Below are positions 50,980-59,247 of a DNA stretch of 59,247 bases, piece after piece. The notes below the pieces were generated by a model. That model saw nothing but the letters and a program-made list of their open reading frames with translations. It searched no databases and was not told where the DNA came from. The DNA comes from an uncultured Eubacteriales bacterium (GTDB taxonomy: Bacteria; Bacillota_I; Bacilli_A; RF39; UBA660): positions 1-59,247 of the forward strand of contig CAJJKI010000008.1 of the NCBI GenBank assembly GCA_905188025.1, written 5' to 3'. How positions within the stretch are numbered: the stretch's first letter is position 1; each line of letters opens with the position of its first letter. The translations under genes and the position numbers were made by a program.

Positions 50980-51524
50980 ATGAAATATATCGCATTACTA
51001 AGAGGAATAAATATTAGTGGTAAAAATAAAATATCTATGCCAGAACTAAAAAAACTCTTGGAAGAAAATAACTATCAAAATGTATCTACCTATCTCAATA
51101 GTGGTAACATTATCTTTGAATGTAATACAAATATAAACAAACTATTATGGATAATATTCACACCCTTATAGAAAACAAATTTCTTCTTCAAATACCAGTC
51201 TATATTATGACAGATAAAGAATTAGAAAATATCTTAAATAATAGTCCAAAGTGGTGGGGTAGTAGCAATAAAGAAATATATGATAATTTAATATTTATAA
51301 TTCCCCCAACTAAATATGAAGAAGTATATAACACTATCGGTTCACCTAAAGAAGGCCTTGAACTAATAGAAGAATACAATAACTGTGTATTTTGGTCATT
51401 TGATCTAAATAATTATAGAAAATCTAATTGGTGGGTTAAAACAGCTAGTACTGATATAAAAGATAAAATAACCATAAGAACTGCCAATACCATGAGAAAA
51501 ATATTAGAAATATGTCAAAAATAA
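50980..51524 (+). pseudogene. DUF1697 gene with a frameshift
   Basis: The first frame (50980-51171) encodes MKYIALLRGINISGKNKISMPELKKLLEENNYQNVSTYLNSGNIIFE, the DUF1697 start; the second frame (51147-51524) encodes the rest, ending STDIKDKITIRTANTMRKI, where the family has a conserved TxRNxxT-type segment. The two parts join only by a one-base change near 51147-51150. No slippery heptamer is evident, so a mutation or a sequencing error is more likely than programmed frameshifting. Confidence 0.75.
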
Positions 51525-51542
51525 ATAAAAGAAAGTGATATC

Positions 51543-51884
51543 ATGCATGAAATGAAATTAAGACCCAAGTACTATGACTTTATCTTAAATGGTACTAAAA
51601 GAATAGAAATAAGATTAAATGATGAAAAAAGACAAAAAATATCTCTTGGAGATAAAATAAGATTTCATAAAGATCCAGGTGCCTTAGAAGAATATTTTGA
51701 CACCACTGTTACAGGACTACTTAGATATAATACATTTGAGGAATTGTTTAAAGATCATGACATCACCATTCTAGCGGATAAATCTCTAACTAAAGAAGAA
51801 TTATTAAAAGTACTAGAAGAGTTTTATCCAAAAGAAGAACAAACTAAATATGGTGTATTAGGAATTAGAATAGAATTACTCTAG
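51543..51884 (+). CDS. ASCH domain protein
   Basis: A 113-residue ASCH/PUA-like protein: MKLRPKYYDFILNGTKRIEIRLNDEKRQKISLGDKIRFHKD is the ASCH start with the substrate-side IEIRLND, and the end reads KYGVLGIRIELL. ASCH proteins bind RNA or modified nucleosides; some are amidohydrolases. The ribosome binding site is GAAAGTGAT. It is downstream of mutM and the DUF1697 remnant on the same strand. Confidence 0.88.
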   Translation: MHEMKLRPKYYDFILNGTKRIEIRLNDEKRQKISLGDKIRFHKDPGALEEYFDTTVTGLLRYNTFEELFKDHDITILADKSLTKEELLKVLEEFYPKEEQTKYGVLGIRIELL

Positions 51885-51974
51885 TTCCTTTTCTTATCTA
51901 TATTTAAATACCAGTCTCCTCAATAAAAAATATCATAAAGTCATATAATTATAGTGTACTCAAAGTGTCATCTA

Positions 51975-51983
51975 TGATATAAT
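51975..51983 (+). promoter_or_regulatory. Promoter of the repeat protein, extended -10
   Basis: TG-A-TATAAT at 51975-51983, within the recurrent TATGATATAAT word. Confidence 0.6.
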
Positions 51984-52008
51984 TGAATAAAGGTTGAAAG
52001 GTGAGAAA

Positions 52009-53721
52009 ATGACAAATAAAACTTTAAAAGAAATAATTCTACAAATAAAAAAATATAATTTAAAAGATTGCTTTGAAAGTGAACAAGAATTTAAAGGATG
52101 GCTATCAGAATTAAATGACATTCAAATAGATAACTTTCTTAAATTACATATAAAGCGTACTTGTGTATCAAATATACCAAATGTCTTAATTGATAAATAT
52201 ATGTTATCAAAGAAAGACTATACTAAAAGGATTGAAGCAATTTCTAAGATTCAAAATGCTGATGGTTATATACCTTCACTAGAAAGTACATTAGTAAATA
52301 AAAGATTTATTGATAGCAAATATTATTATGAAGATATTGATATGTTATCTAAAGCAGAATCAGTAAAATGTGTCTTAATAGCATTAGACAGTGAAGAATT
52401 TAATACTAGTCCATATCATCAAGAGGACATGAAACTTATAATAGAAGCAAAAGATGTTTGTAAATATGAAGATGCTTTTGGAGAAGAGTTTGATCGTAGT
52501 TTTGAAGTAGAAGAAGCCCTAACTATTGTTGCTTGTAACAAAGATTCAATTAATAGTCCATATCATGAAGAAGATATGCGCTTGATTGCTGAAACTGGCA
52601 GTAAATGTTTGAATACAAATGATTCTTATTATGAAAGTGGTCTAAATAATTTAGCGATAAATAAAGTATCTTTAAAAGACAAATATCATCGTGAAAATAT
52701 GAAGTTACTAGCTGAGCATCCTGAATTAGATATTATGTTATATAACATTATGACTGATGAAGTTATTGTAAAATCTAAAAATTATAGAATGGAAATCGAA
52801 GCCATATGCTCTGCTAAAAGTTTAATGAATGCTTTAGCCCTTTACTATTACATTTATAATCCACGTGACAAATATCAAAAAGATTGCTATAATGATGAAA
52901 TTTTCGATACATATCGTTATAATTATTCACATAAATGTATGCCAAATACTATGTATATAAGAACACTACGTATTTTTGATAGTGCTATGTATACCGTTGA
53001 AACATATCCTGTTAATAAATGCCCTGATTGTAGTGATAGCCATCCAAATGATAAAACAAATAGAATAAAATATAATATGCTAAAAGAAGAAGAAGAATAT
53101 AAATATCTACGTGGTATTGAAATAATTAAAAATACCCAAGATGACATTGTATTACATATAGTATCTCTTCTAATGAACCCTAGCTTTTATCTAAATTCAT
53201 CATATGAAAAAGATATTGAATTATTATTATCTACTTCCAATGAATATTTTGATTCACTATACGAATATATGAATGATCCTATTTTCATGATGAATCAACA
53301 CCATAATTATGCTGCTTCATTAATTGCCAAATCTAGAAATAGAGAAAAAATCCATCTTTTAGCAGAAATAATATTTAAAGATAACGAAGTACCAAATGAA
53401 AATATTTTATTCGATCTAAATTATGTATTTAATATGGATGATTCTCTTCTTGAAGAAAAAAGTATGAAATTAAAAAAGATATTATTTTCAAATACAATGA
53501 GTAGTGAAGAACATAAACGTCAATTATTAAATTTTGATATTGAAAAACCTAATCCTGAAATAGTTGATAGTGTTGGTATATTTATGGATAATGTCTTAGA
53601 GCATTCCGACGATGATGAATTAATAATTCCAACTCAGGATGAATATCCCACTAAAAACAAGAAGAATAATCCTATCAAAAAACTAGTAAGAAAGATATTT
53701 AAACAAAATAATCAAAAATAA
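52009..53721 (+). CDS. Repeat-containing protein of unknown function
   Basis: A 570-residue soluble protein I cannot assign. Between about residues 100 and 290 a degenerate ~45-residue unit recurs, marked by Y(H/Y)xEDMxLIxEA: YYYEDIDMLSKAE, YHQEDMKLIIEA, YHEEDMRLIAET, YHRENMKLLAEH, and a weaker copy. A further unit (SSYEKDIELLLST) lies near 400. It also has a CPDC pair (about 338-341) and a basic C-terminal tail (KKLVRKIFKQNNQK). Alpha-helical repeats suggest a protein-binding scaffold. It is alone between a promoter and a terminator. Confidence 0.7.
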   Translation: MTNKTLKEIILQIKKYNLKDCFESEQEFKGWLSELNDIQIDNFLKLHIKRTCVSNIPNVLIDKYMLSKKDYTKRIEAISKIQNADGYIPSLESTLVNKRFIDSKYYYEDIDMLSKAESVKCVLIALDSEEFNTSPYHQEDMKLIIEAKDVCKYEDAFGEEFDRSFEVEEALTIVACNKDSINSPYHEEDMRLIAETGSKCLNTNDSYYESGLNNLAINKVSLKDKYHRENMKLLAEHPELDIMLYNIMTDEVIVKSKNYRMEIEAICSAKSLMNALALYYYIYNPRDKYQKDCYNDEIFDTYRYNYSHKCMPNTMYIRTLRIFDSAMYTVETYPVNKCPDCSDSHPNDKTNRIKYNMLKEEEEYKYLRGIEIIKNTQDDIVLHIVSLLMNPSFYLNSSYEKDIELLLSTSNEYFDSLYEYMNDPIFMMNQHHNYAASLIAKSRNREKIHLLAEIIFKDNEVPNENILFDLNYVFNMDDSLLEEKSMKLKKILFSNTMSSEEHKRQLLNFDIEKPNPEIVDSVGIFMDNVLEHSDDDELIIPTQDEYPTKNKKNNPIKKLVRKIFKQNNQK

Positions 53722-53726
53722 TTATC

Positions 53727-53786
53727 AAAAGTATCACAAAATGATGCAAACACCTAAATAGAGCATCTTATAAAGTGATACTTTTT
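53727..53786 (+). terminator. Two-tier terminator after the repeat protein gene
   Basis: The outer stem AAAAGTATCAC (53727-53737) pairs with GTGATACTTTT (53775-53785); an inner GATGC/GCATC stem sits inside. Confidence 0.85.
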
Positions 53787-53825
53787 AAATATTACATAAG
53801 TATCTTCCTTAAATCACCAAATTTA

Positions 53826-53834
53826 TGATATAAT
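53826..53834 (+). promoter_or_regulatory. scpA promoter, extended -10
   Basis: TG-A-TATAAT at 53826-53834, 34 bases before scpA. Confidence 0.6.
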
Positions 53835-53867
53835 ACTTATATAAATAAATGAATTAAAGGTGTAAAT

Positions 53868-54596
53868 ATGGATTATAGTGTAAAAATAGATGAATTTGAA
53901 GGACCACTAGATTTACTTCTTCATCTAATCAAACAATCTAATATAAATATTCAAGATATTGATATATCAGTTATTACTGCTCAGTACCTAGATTATATCA
54001 ACAAGATGGATGAATTAAACATAAATGTAGCAGCATCTTACCTAGTAATGGCTGCTGAATTAATGGAAATAAAATCCAAATCATTACTTCCTCGTACTGA
54101 AGAAGAATCTCCTGAAGAAGATGATGAAGAAGTATCAAAAGAGAGTCTTATCAACAAACTAATTGAATATCAAAAATATAAAGATATGACCACTACTTTT
54201 AAATCTCTTGAATCAAATCGTCAAAAAATATATATCAAACCTCCTGAAAAATTATCTAATTATATAGATAACACTATTACTAATGATGGAGATACATCTA
54301 TTGATGATCTAGTTAATGCCTTTAAAGGCTTTCTAGAAAGACTAGATCGTGAAAAACCAATAACTACTAAAATAACTAATAAAGAGTATAGTGTTAAAAC
54401 TAGAAAGCAAAGTTTAAGAAAACTTCTAAAAGAACGCCCACGTGTAAAATTTACTGAGCTTTTTGAAGAAACTAATACTCCATATATCGTTGTAACTTTC
54501 TTATCGATCTTAGAAATGACTAAAGAAAAAGAAATAGCCCTAAGACAAGATGGAAATTTCAAAGATATAATTATTGAATCCGAGGTGAAACAATGA
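53868..54596 (+). CDS. scpA: ScpA, segregation and condensation protein A (kleisin)
   Basis: The kleisin that bridges the Smc heads in the chromosome condensation complex. The 242-residue protein has the N-terminal kleisin motif IDEFEGPLDLLLHLIKQSNINIQDIDISVITAQYLDYI, AASYLVMAAELMEIKSKSLLP, and a C-terminal winged helix (KFTELFEETNTPYIVVTFLSILEM). Its stop overlaps the scpB start by 4 bases. Confidence 0.95.
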   Translation: MDYSVKIDEFEGPLDLLLHLIKQSNINIQDIDISVITAQYLDYINKMDELNINVAASYLVMAAELMEIKSKSLLPRTEEESPEEDDEEVSKESLINKLIEYQKYKDMTTTFKSLESNRQKIYIKPPEKLSNYIDNTITNDGDTSIDDLVNAFKGFLERLDREKPITTKITNKEYSVKTRKQSLRKLLKERPRVKFTELFEETNTPYIVVTFLSILEMTKEKEIALRQDGNFKDIIIESEVKQ

Positions 54597-55150
54597 AAGG
54601 AATAATTGAAGGACTACTGTATGTCCAAGGTGATCAAGGCTTAACTATTGAAGAAGTTTCTAATATCCTAGAAATATCTGAAGAAGAAGCTAAATCACTA
54701 ATTTTATCTTTAAAACAAGATTATATTGATGCTGATCGTGGCCTTCGTATTAACTATCTAGGTAATTCCTTTAAATTAACCACCAAAGAAGAGCATCGTG
54801 AATACTTTCAAAAATTACTAGAAAATCCTAAAAACAACACTTTATCAAATCAAGCCTTAGAAACTCTTGCTATAATAGCATATAATGAACCAATCACAAG
54901 ACTTGATGTCGATGAAATGCGTGGTGTTGACTCTGTCTATGTCATGCGAAGATTACTAGCTAAAGGACTAATCAAAGAGTGTGGCCGTAGTGATAAACCA
55001 GGTCATCCAATCCTCTATAAAACTACTGATGAATTTCTAGATTATTTTGGATTATCAAGTAAAGAAGATTTACCAAAAATAGATATCCTTGAAGAAGCTA
55101 ATAATGAAGATAAAGATTTATTCAAATCAACATATAAAGAACAAGTATAA
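54593..55150 (+). CDS. scpB: ScpB, segregation and condensation protein B
   Basis: The winged-helix partner of ScpA. The 185-residue protein starts MKGIIEGLLYVQGDQGLTIEEVSNILEISEEEA and has the conserved ALETLAIIAYNEPITRLDVDEMRGVDS in the second wing domain, then GRSDKPGHPILYKTTDEFLDYFGL. It overlaps scpA and is followed after 28 bases by the nucleoside phosphorylase gene. Confidence 0.95.
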   Translation: MKGIIEGLLYVQGDQGLTIEEVSNILEISEEEAKSLILSLKQDYIDADRGLRINYLGNSFKLTTKEEHREYFQKLLENPKNNTLSNQALETLAIIAYNEPITRLDVDEMRGVDSVYVMRRLLAKGLIKECGRSDKPGHPILYKTTDEFLDYFGLSSKEDLPKIDILEEANNEDKDLFKSTYKEQV

Positions 55151-55178
55151 ATAAAAAAGAATAAAAAGGAGCATTCAT

Positions 55179-56447
55179 ATGAACATTATAGATATTATTA
55201 ATAAAAAAAGATTAAAACAGTCTCTTACAGATGAAGAATTAAAATATGTAATTGATGGCTACTTAAGTGGAGAAATTAAAGATTATCAAATGTCATCACT
55301 ATTAATGGCAATAGTATTAAATGGTATGGAAAATGAAGAGATATTCTCTCTAACTAAATACATGGCCAATTCCGGTGATATTTTAGACTTATCATCTTTA
55401 GGAACAAACGTTGTTGATAAACATTCTACTGGCGGAGTAGGTGATAAAACTACTTTAATTATTACCCCAATTGTTGCATCATGTGGTGTTAAAGTAGCTA
55501 AAATGAGTGGCCGTGGTCTAGGTCACACTGGAGGAACTATCGATAAATTAGAGTCAATCCCTGGCTTCAATGTCAATCTAACTGAAGAAGAATTTATAAA
55601 CCAAGTAAACGATATTTCCGTAGCTATCACCAGTCAAACAAAAAATGTTGCTCTAGCTGATAAAAAAATCTATGCCCTAAGAGATGTAACCGGTACCGTT
55701 GAATCAATTCCTCTAATAGCATCTTCCATTATGAGTAAAAAAATAGCGCTAGGTGCTAAAAAACTAGTTCTAGACGTTAAAGTAGGATCAGGAGCTCTTA
55801 TTAAAAATATAAAAGATGCTACTAAATTAGCCAAGCTAATGATATCTATAGGTAAACAAAATGGTATCGAAGTAGTATGCATCTTAACAAATATGGATAT
55901 TCCTCTAGGAGCTAATATTGGTAATTCTCTCGAAGTAGAAGAAGCCATCAAGATCCTAAAAGATCATCACAAAAGTAATCTAACTGACTTATGTATAGAG
56001 TTATCTACTGAAATGGTTTCCCTAGGATTAAACATATCTCTAGAAGAAGCTAGAAACAAAGTTCTAGAAGTTCTTGATAACCAAGCTGCCTACCAAAAAT
56101 TCCTAGAATTAATAGAAAGACAACATGGTGACATAACAAAACTTCCTCATGCTACTAAAAAATATGAAATAAAATCTATGACTACTGGATATCTTACTGA
56201 TATAGATGCTTATAAATTAGGTATCCTCTCAATGTCTCTCGGAGCAGGCCGTAAAAATAAAGAAGATACTATCGATTATAGTGCTGGTATCATTATTCAT
56301 AAAACCATTAATGATTACATAAATGAAGGTGACGTTATCATGACTCTATATACCAACAAACCAGTTAACTCAATAGATAATACAATATTTAAAATATCTC
56401 CAAATAAAATTAAAGATCCAAAATTAATCTATGAAATTATAAGATAA
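55179..56447 (+). CDS. pdp: Pyrimidine-nucleoside phosphorylase
   Basis: It splits thymidine, uridine or deoxyuridine with phosphate for salvage. The 422-residue protein has the helical N domain (IDIINKKRLKQSLTDEELKYVIDGYLSGEI), the phosphate-binding KHSTGGVGDKTTLIITP, MSGRGLGHTGGTIDKLESIPG, and the C-terminal domain with SLGAGR. It follows scpB in the same direction and probably shares its transcript. Thymidine versus broad pyrimidine specificity is not decided by what I can see. Confidence 0.95.
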   Translation: MNIIDIINKKRLKQSLTDEELKYVIDGYLSGEIKDYQMSSLLMAIVLNGMENEEIFSLTKYMANSGDILDLSSLGTNVVDKHSTGGVGDKTTLIITPIVASCGVKVAKMSGRGLGHTGGTIDKLESIPGFNVNLTEEEFINQVNDISVAITSQTKNVALADKKIYALRDVTGTVESIPLIASSIMSKKIALGAKKLVLDVKVGSGALIKNIKDATKLAKLMISIGKQNGIEVVCILTNMDIPLGANIGNSLEVEEAIKILKDHHKSNLTDLCIELSTEMVSLGLNISLEEARNKVLEVLDNQAAYQKFLELIERQHGDITKLPHATKKYEIKSMTTGYLTDIDAYKLGILSMSLGAGRKNKEDTIDYSAGIIIHKTINDYINEGDVIMTLYTNKPVNSIDNTIFKISPNKIKDPKLIYEIIR

Positions 56448-56476
56448 GTAAGAAAAATATAAATTTCTTACTTTTT
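56446..56476 (+). terminator. pdp terminator
   Basis: AAGTAAGAAA (56446-56455) and TTTCTTACTT (56464-56473) form a perfect stem, with the 5' arm at the stop codon. Confidence 0.85.
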
Positions 56477-56497
56477 AATTGCACAAATTCCTAGCTA

Positions 56498-56506
56498 TGA
56501 TATAAT
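56498..56506 (+). promoter_or_regulatory. Upstream promoter of the ligase gene, extended -10
   Basis: TG-A-TATAAT at 56498-56506. A second TATAAT lies at 56572-56577. Confidence 0.55.
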
Positions 56507-56543
56507 AATACATATACAAAAAGCACACATAGGGTTCTAAATA

Positions 56544-56574
56544 ATACTTATAGAGTTAAAACTATTATAAGTAT
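56544..56574 (+). promoter_or_regulatory. Inverted repeat before the ligase gene
   Basis: ATACTTATA (56544-56552) and TATAAGTAT (56566-56574) are perfect inverted copies with a 13-base gap. The right arm touches the second -10, so it could be an operator or a leader hairpin. Confidence 0.45.
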
Positions 56575-56615
56575 AATATTCAATATATAATAAACGATTT
56601 GAATGGGGGATTATC

Positions 56616-58499
56616 ATGAAAAAAGAAGAGTTAATTAAATTAAAAGAAAAAATTAATCAATTATCTATAGAAGAAGAAAAATTACGAAACTTATATTTAA
56701 GAAAATTATCATCAGGAGAATTATATGGTCCAATGCCAGGATATTCCAGTATAGATAAGCCATGGTTAAAATGTTTTAATAATGATTCTATTAATGCTCT
56801 AATAAAGTATGAAGATAAAGACATTAGTATGTATGAACAATTATATAATTATGGAATTAATCATTTAGATGACATAATATTAGAGTATCTTGGGAACGAA
56901 ATTACTTATAGAGAATTATTAGACAATATTGATAAAACAGCAATTGCACTTATTAATGCCGGTGCTTCACATAATGATATAATTCCTATTATTTTACCTA
57001 ATTGCCCAGAAGCAAGATATTTAATCTATGCTTGTAGTAAAATAGGAGCAATACCAAATCCTATTATGCCAACAATTAATTCAAAAGATTTACTAAATAT
57101 TATAGAATCCACAAAATGTAAAAAAATATTTATAATGAATGGCCTACTAGATAATTATGATGAAACCTTAAAAAATAAAATAAAAAGTTTAGAAACTGTA
57201 ATAGAAATTAATCCATTAAGAAACTCAAATGGTTTATATAAAATGTTGTATTTATTAAATGGAAAAAAGAATGATCAATTTGATTTATTTTTAAATCAAA
57301 ATAATATGTCAAATTATATACCAGAAAATATTTTAAAAAGTGATATTGCTTTAATAGAACAAACAGGAGGAACAACAGGTATAACTACTAAAGGAGTAGT
57401 AATTACAAATAAAAATGTTTATGCATCTAATTATCAATTGTCTAATGGGGGCTTTAATTTTAATGAAGGCGATTCTATTCTTGATATATTATTACCATCA
57501 ATATCATACGGAGCTGCATTTGAACATTTAACTCTATGTAATAATATTAAAAATTACATGGTTCCTATTCTTGTAAAGAAACAAATTAATAAGTACATAT
57601 CAAAGTATAGACCAAATCATATTATGATGGGACCAATCCATTTTGAATTCATCTCTAAAGATAAACACAAAAGAAATTGGCATTTTATTAAAAATATTGT
57701 TTCAGGAGGGGATGAAATGAGTCTCACTTTGGAACAATCAGCGAATAACAAGTTAAGAAAAAATAATTCCCAAGTTGATTTAGAACAAGGTTATGGCGAA
57801 TCGGAATGTTTTGGAGCTTGTGCGTGCAATCATCAAAACATAATTAAAAGTGGTAGTGTTGGCATCCCCCACTTGTTAACAACTATAGCTGCTTTTAAAT
57901 ATGATGAAACTCTTGATGACTATACAACAGACGAAGAATTACCACTTGGAGTAGCAGGGGAATTATGTATAAATGGTCCAACAGTAATGAAAGAATATTT
58001 AAATAATCCTAAAGCTACTTCGCTAGTATTAAAAAAACATTCTGATGGAACTATATGGCTACATACAGGAGATATTGGATACATAGATAATGAAGGATAT
58101 GTATATATAACAGAAAGAATTAAAGATTTAATTTTCAGAAATGGTTTTAAAGTATCTCCTAAAAAAATTAATAATACCATAAAAGAAAAATTTAATGATT
58201 ATATAGATATATCATTAGTTCTAGGTATCCCTGATAAAATAGAAAGAAATGTACCAGTAGTTTTCATAAAATTAAAAGACAACATCGAACAAGAAAATAC
58301 CATAAAAGAAATAAAAAACTTTATATTCAACAACTTTAAAGGTATCGAAGAAATAAAAGAAGTAGTAGTTTTAGAAAATATTCCAAGAACTTCTGCCGGT
58401 AAGATTGATAAAAAACAAGTAAAAAAAGAATACCTTGATGCAAAAAAAGAAAATAGTAATAAAACAATAAAGAAACTACTGATAAAAAGGAAAAAGTAG
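56616..58499 (+). CDS. AMP-dependent acyl ligase (ANL superfamily)
   Basis: A 627-residue adenylate-forming enzyme. A ~100-residue N-terminal extension (GPMPGYSSIDKPWLKCFN) precedes the ANL core: P-loop QTGGTTGITTKGVVITNKNV, EQGYGESECFGACA (A5 motif), TGDIGYIDNEGYVYITERIKDLI (A7/A8 region), and the C-terminal catalytic Lys in RTSAGKIDKKQ. It may activate a fatty acid or another carboxylic acid; the substrate is undecided. A sensor kinase gene follows after a terminator. Confidence 0.85.
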   Translation: MKKEELIKLKEKINQLSIEEEKLRNLYLRKLSSGELYGPMPGYSSIDKPWLKCFNNDSINALIKYEDKDISMYEQLYNYGINHLDDIILEYLGNEITYRELLDNIDKTAIALINAGASHNDIIPIILPNCPEARYLIYACSKIGAIPNPIMPTINSKDLLNIIESTKCKKIFIMNGLLDNYDETLKNKIKSLETVIEINPLRNSNGLYKMLYLLNGKKNDQFDLFLNQNNMSNYIPENILKSDIALIEQTGGTTGITTKGVVITNKNVYASNYQLSNGGFNFNEGDSILDILLPSISYGAAFEHLTLCNNIKNYMVPILVKKQINKYISKYRPNHIMMGPIHFEFISKDKHKRNWHFIKNIVSGGDEMSLTLEQSANNKLRKNNSQVDLEQGYGESECFGACACNHQNIIKSGSVGIPHLLTTIAAFKYDETLDDYTTDEELPLGVAGELCINGPTVMKEYLNNPKATSLVLKKHSDGTIWLHTGDIGYIDNEGYVYITERIKDLIFRNGFKVSPKKINNTIKEKFNDYIDISLVLGIPDKIERNVPVVFIKLKDNIEQENTIKEIKNFIFNNFKGIEEIKEVVVLENIPRTSAGKIDKKQVKKEYLDAKKENSNKTIKKLLIKRKK

Positions 58500-58509
58500 T
58501 TCCTTTTTG
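58484..58509 (+). terminator. Terminator overlapping the end of the ligase gene
   Basis: AAAAAGGAA (58484-58492) and TTCCTTTTT (58500-58508) form a perfect stem; the T run is part of the 3' arm. Confidence 0.75.
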
Positions 58510-58519
58510 TTAATGTTAA

Positions 58520-58528
58520 TGGTATAAT
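58520..58528 (+). promoter_or_regulatory. Promoter of the sensor kinase gene, extended -10
   Basis: TG-G-TATAAT at 58520-58528, followed by the GAGGAG ribosome binding site. Confidence 0.55.
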
Positions 58529-58556
58529 TATATAAAATAAGAGGAGTTGGTATTTG

Positions 58557-59247
58557 GTGTTTAGCTTTGCATTTAATTTATCAAGTTTTATATTTTTATG
58601 CTTAATCGGAACAGTGTATTTTTGTAGAAAAAAAGTTCCAAGTGAGGAAAATAATATATACAAAAAAATAATAGCTACTTCGTTTTTCGGAATGTTTATA
58701 GATTTATATGGATATATAGTATTAAAAATAAGTGATAATCCACAAATAAGTATAAATATATATATAGCTAAATTGTATTTGATTTATTTCTTCCTATGGA
58801 TAACTTTTTTTAAAGATTATATGGTTATAGTTACTACAAAAGATCAACAAAAATTAAAAAAATCACGTATATTATCATTAATAGTTTTTATAATCTTTGT
58901 ATCATTAAATCTATTATTCCCAATCAAAATAATTGATAATGATGGTTTAATATATTCTACTGGCATAGCTGTCTTCATTTTGTATTTTATTGTTGGTATA
59001 CAAATATTGTATATTATATATTTACTGATTAAATATGCTAAGAATACAACTTTTAATCAAAAAATTCCCTTATGCGTTTTTCTTATTTTAGGAACACTAG
59101 TAATGTTTATACAATTTATGTATCCAGAAATATTGCTAATAACAGCAACAGAATGTATTATAACTTGTTTAATGTACTTTACAATAGAGAACCCTGATAT
59201 GAAATTACTTAAAGAAATGCATGAAGCTAAAGAGATAAGTGATAATG
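58557..59247 (+). CDS. Sensor histidine kinase, N-terminal part (cut by window end)
   Basis: An open frame runs from GTG 58557 (or TTG 58554, after AGGAG) to the last base, with no stop. It encodes about 230 residues: six or seven membrane helices, then ENPDMKLLKEMHEAKEISDN, the linker that precedes the dimerisation/His-phosphorylation helix in gut Bacillota sensor kinases with a 7TM-type head. The catalytic part is outside the window. Its signal is unknown; it may sense something linked to the upstream ligase. Confidence 0.7.
   Translation, partial: MFSFAFNLSSFIFLCLIGTVYFCRKKVPSEENNIYKKIIATSFFGMFIDLYGYIVLKISDNPQISINIYIAKLYLIYFFLWITFFKDYMVIVTTKDQQKLKKSRILSLIVFIIFVSLNLLFPIKIIDNDGLIYSTGIAVFILYFIVGIQILYIIYLLIKYAKNTTFNQKIPLCVFLILGTLVMFIQFMYPEILLITATECIITCLMYFTIENPDMKLLKEMHEAKEISDN

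Noticed and set aside
58199..58663. Minus-strand ORF at the end of the ligase gene
   Set aside because: It overlaps a well-supported gene, a terminator and the sensor kinase start on the + strand, and has no family resemblance.

Overview
The window is an AT-rich chromosomal segment of a low-GC Bacillota, most likely an uncultured gut member of class Bacilli (RF39-like or Erysipelotrichia-like; this placement is inference from gene content). It uses the standard code (TGA is a real stop, for example of divIB) and has strong Shine-Dalgarno sites, often only the downstream half GGTGAT close to the start. Promoters are typical sigma-A, many with an extended -10 (TGNTATAAT). Starts below were moved inward where an upstream GTG or TTG is really part of the ribosome binding site.

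Layout. 1-4.5 kb: cell wall and division genes murG-murB-divIB, an orphan Flp-type pilin, and an NfeD/SPFH pair. 4.7-9.5 kb: the heat-shock operon hrcA-grpE-dnaK-dnaJ behind two drifted CIRCE operators. 9.7-15.1 kb: rsmE, a membrane protein, serS, fmt and small membrane proteins. 15.2-15.8 kb: a strongly promoted, structured, apparently non-coding RNA. 15.8-18.5 kb: pgk, a divergent tpiA and spo0A. 18.7-27.7 kb: rpsD, hpf, ylbJ, a ylbL-type protease, spoIVFA-spoIVFB, rplU-prp-rpmA, two tRNAs, a UDG-like gene and obgE, close to the Bacillus spoIVF-rplU-obg order. 27.8-38.8 kb: a type IV secretion-like locus (two VirB2/TrbC-like membrane subunits, VirB6/TrbL-like, PrgI/VirB3-like, a two-piece VirB4, a SpoIID+NlpC/P60 wall hydrolase, a lipoprotein, VirD4), followed by an FNT channel gene. 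No relaxase or integrase is visible. 39.6-44.1 kb: rhodanese, rmuC, a YjbA-like protein, a PrsA foldase, two sporulation-type miniproteins and a HIT protein. 44.2-47.3 kb: three exported proteins, two with TasA/camelysin-like signal regions. 47.3-59.2 kb: polA, mutM, a frameshifted DUF1697 gene, an ASCH protein, a repeat protein, scpA-scpB, a pyrimidine-nucleoside phosphorylase, an AMP-forming ligase and the start of a sensor histidine kinase cut by the window edge.

How it fits together. Spo0A with a consensus 0A box upstream, YlbJ, SpoIVFA/SpoIVFB behind a sigma-E-like promoter, and YjcZ-like miniproteins behind a sigma-K-like promoter indicate an endospore former. The most unusual parts are the relaxase-less type IV secretion-like locus, in which one small pilin-like gene has its own promoter and terminator, and the unidentified ~450-nt RNA upstream of pgk.
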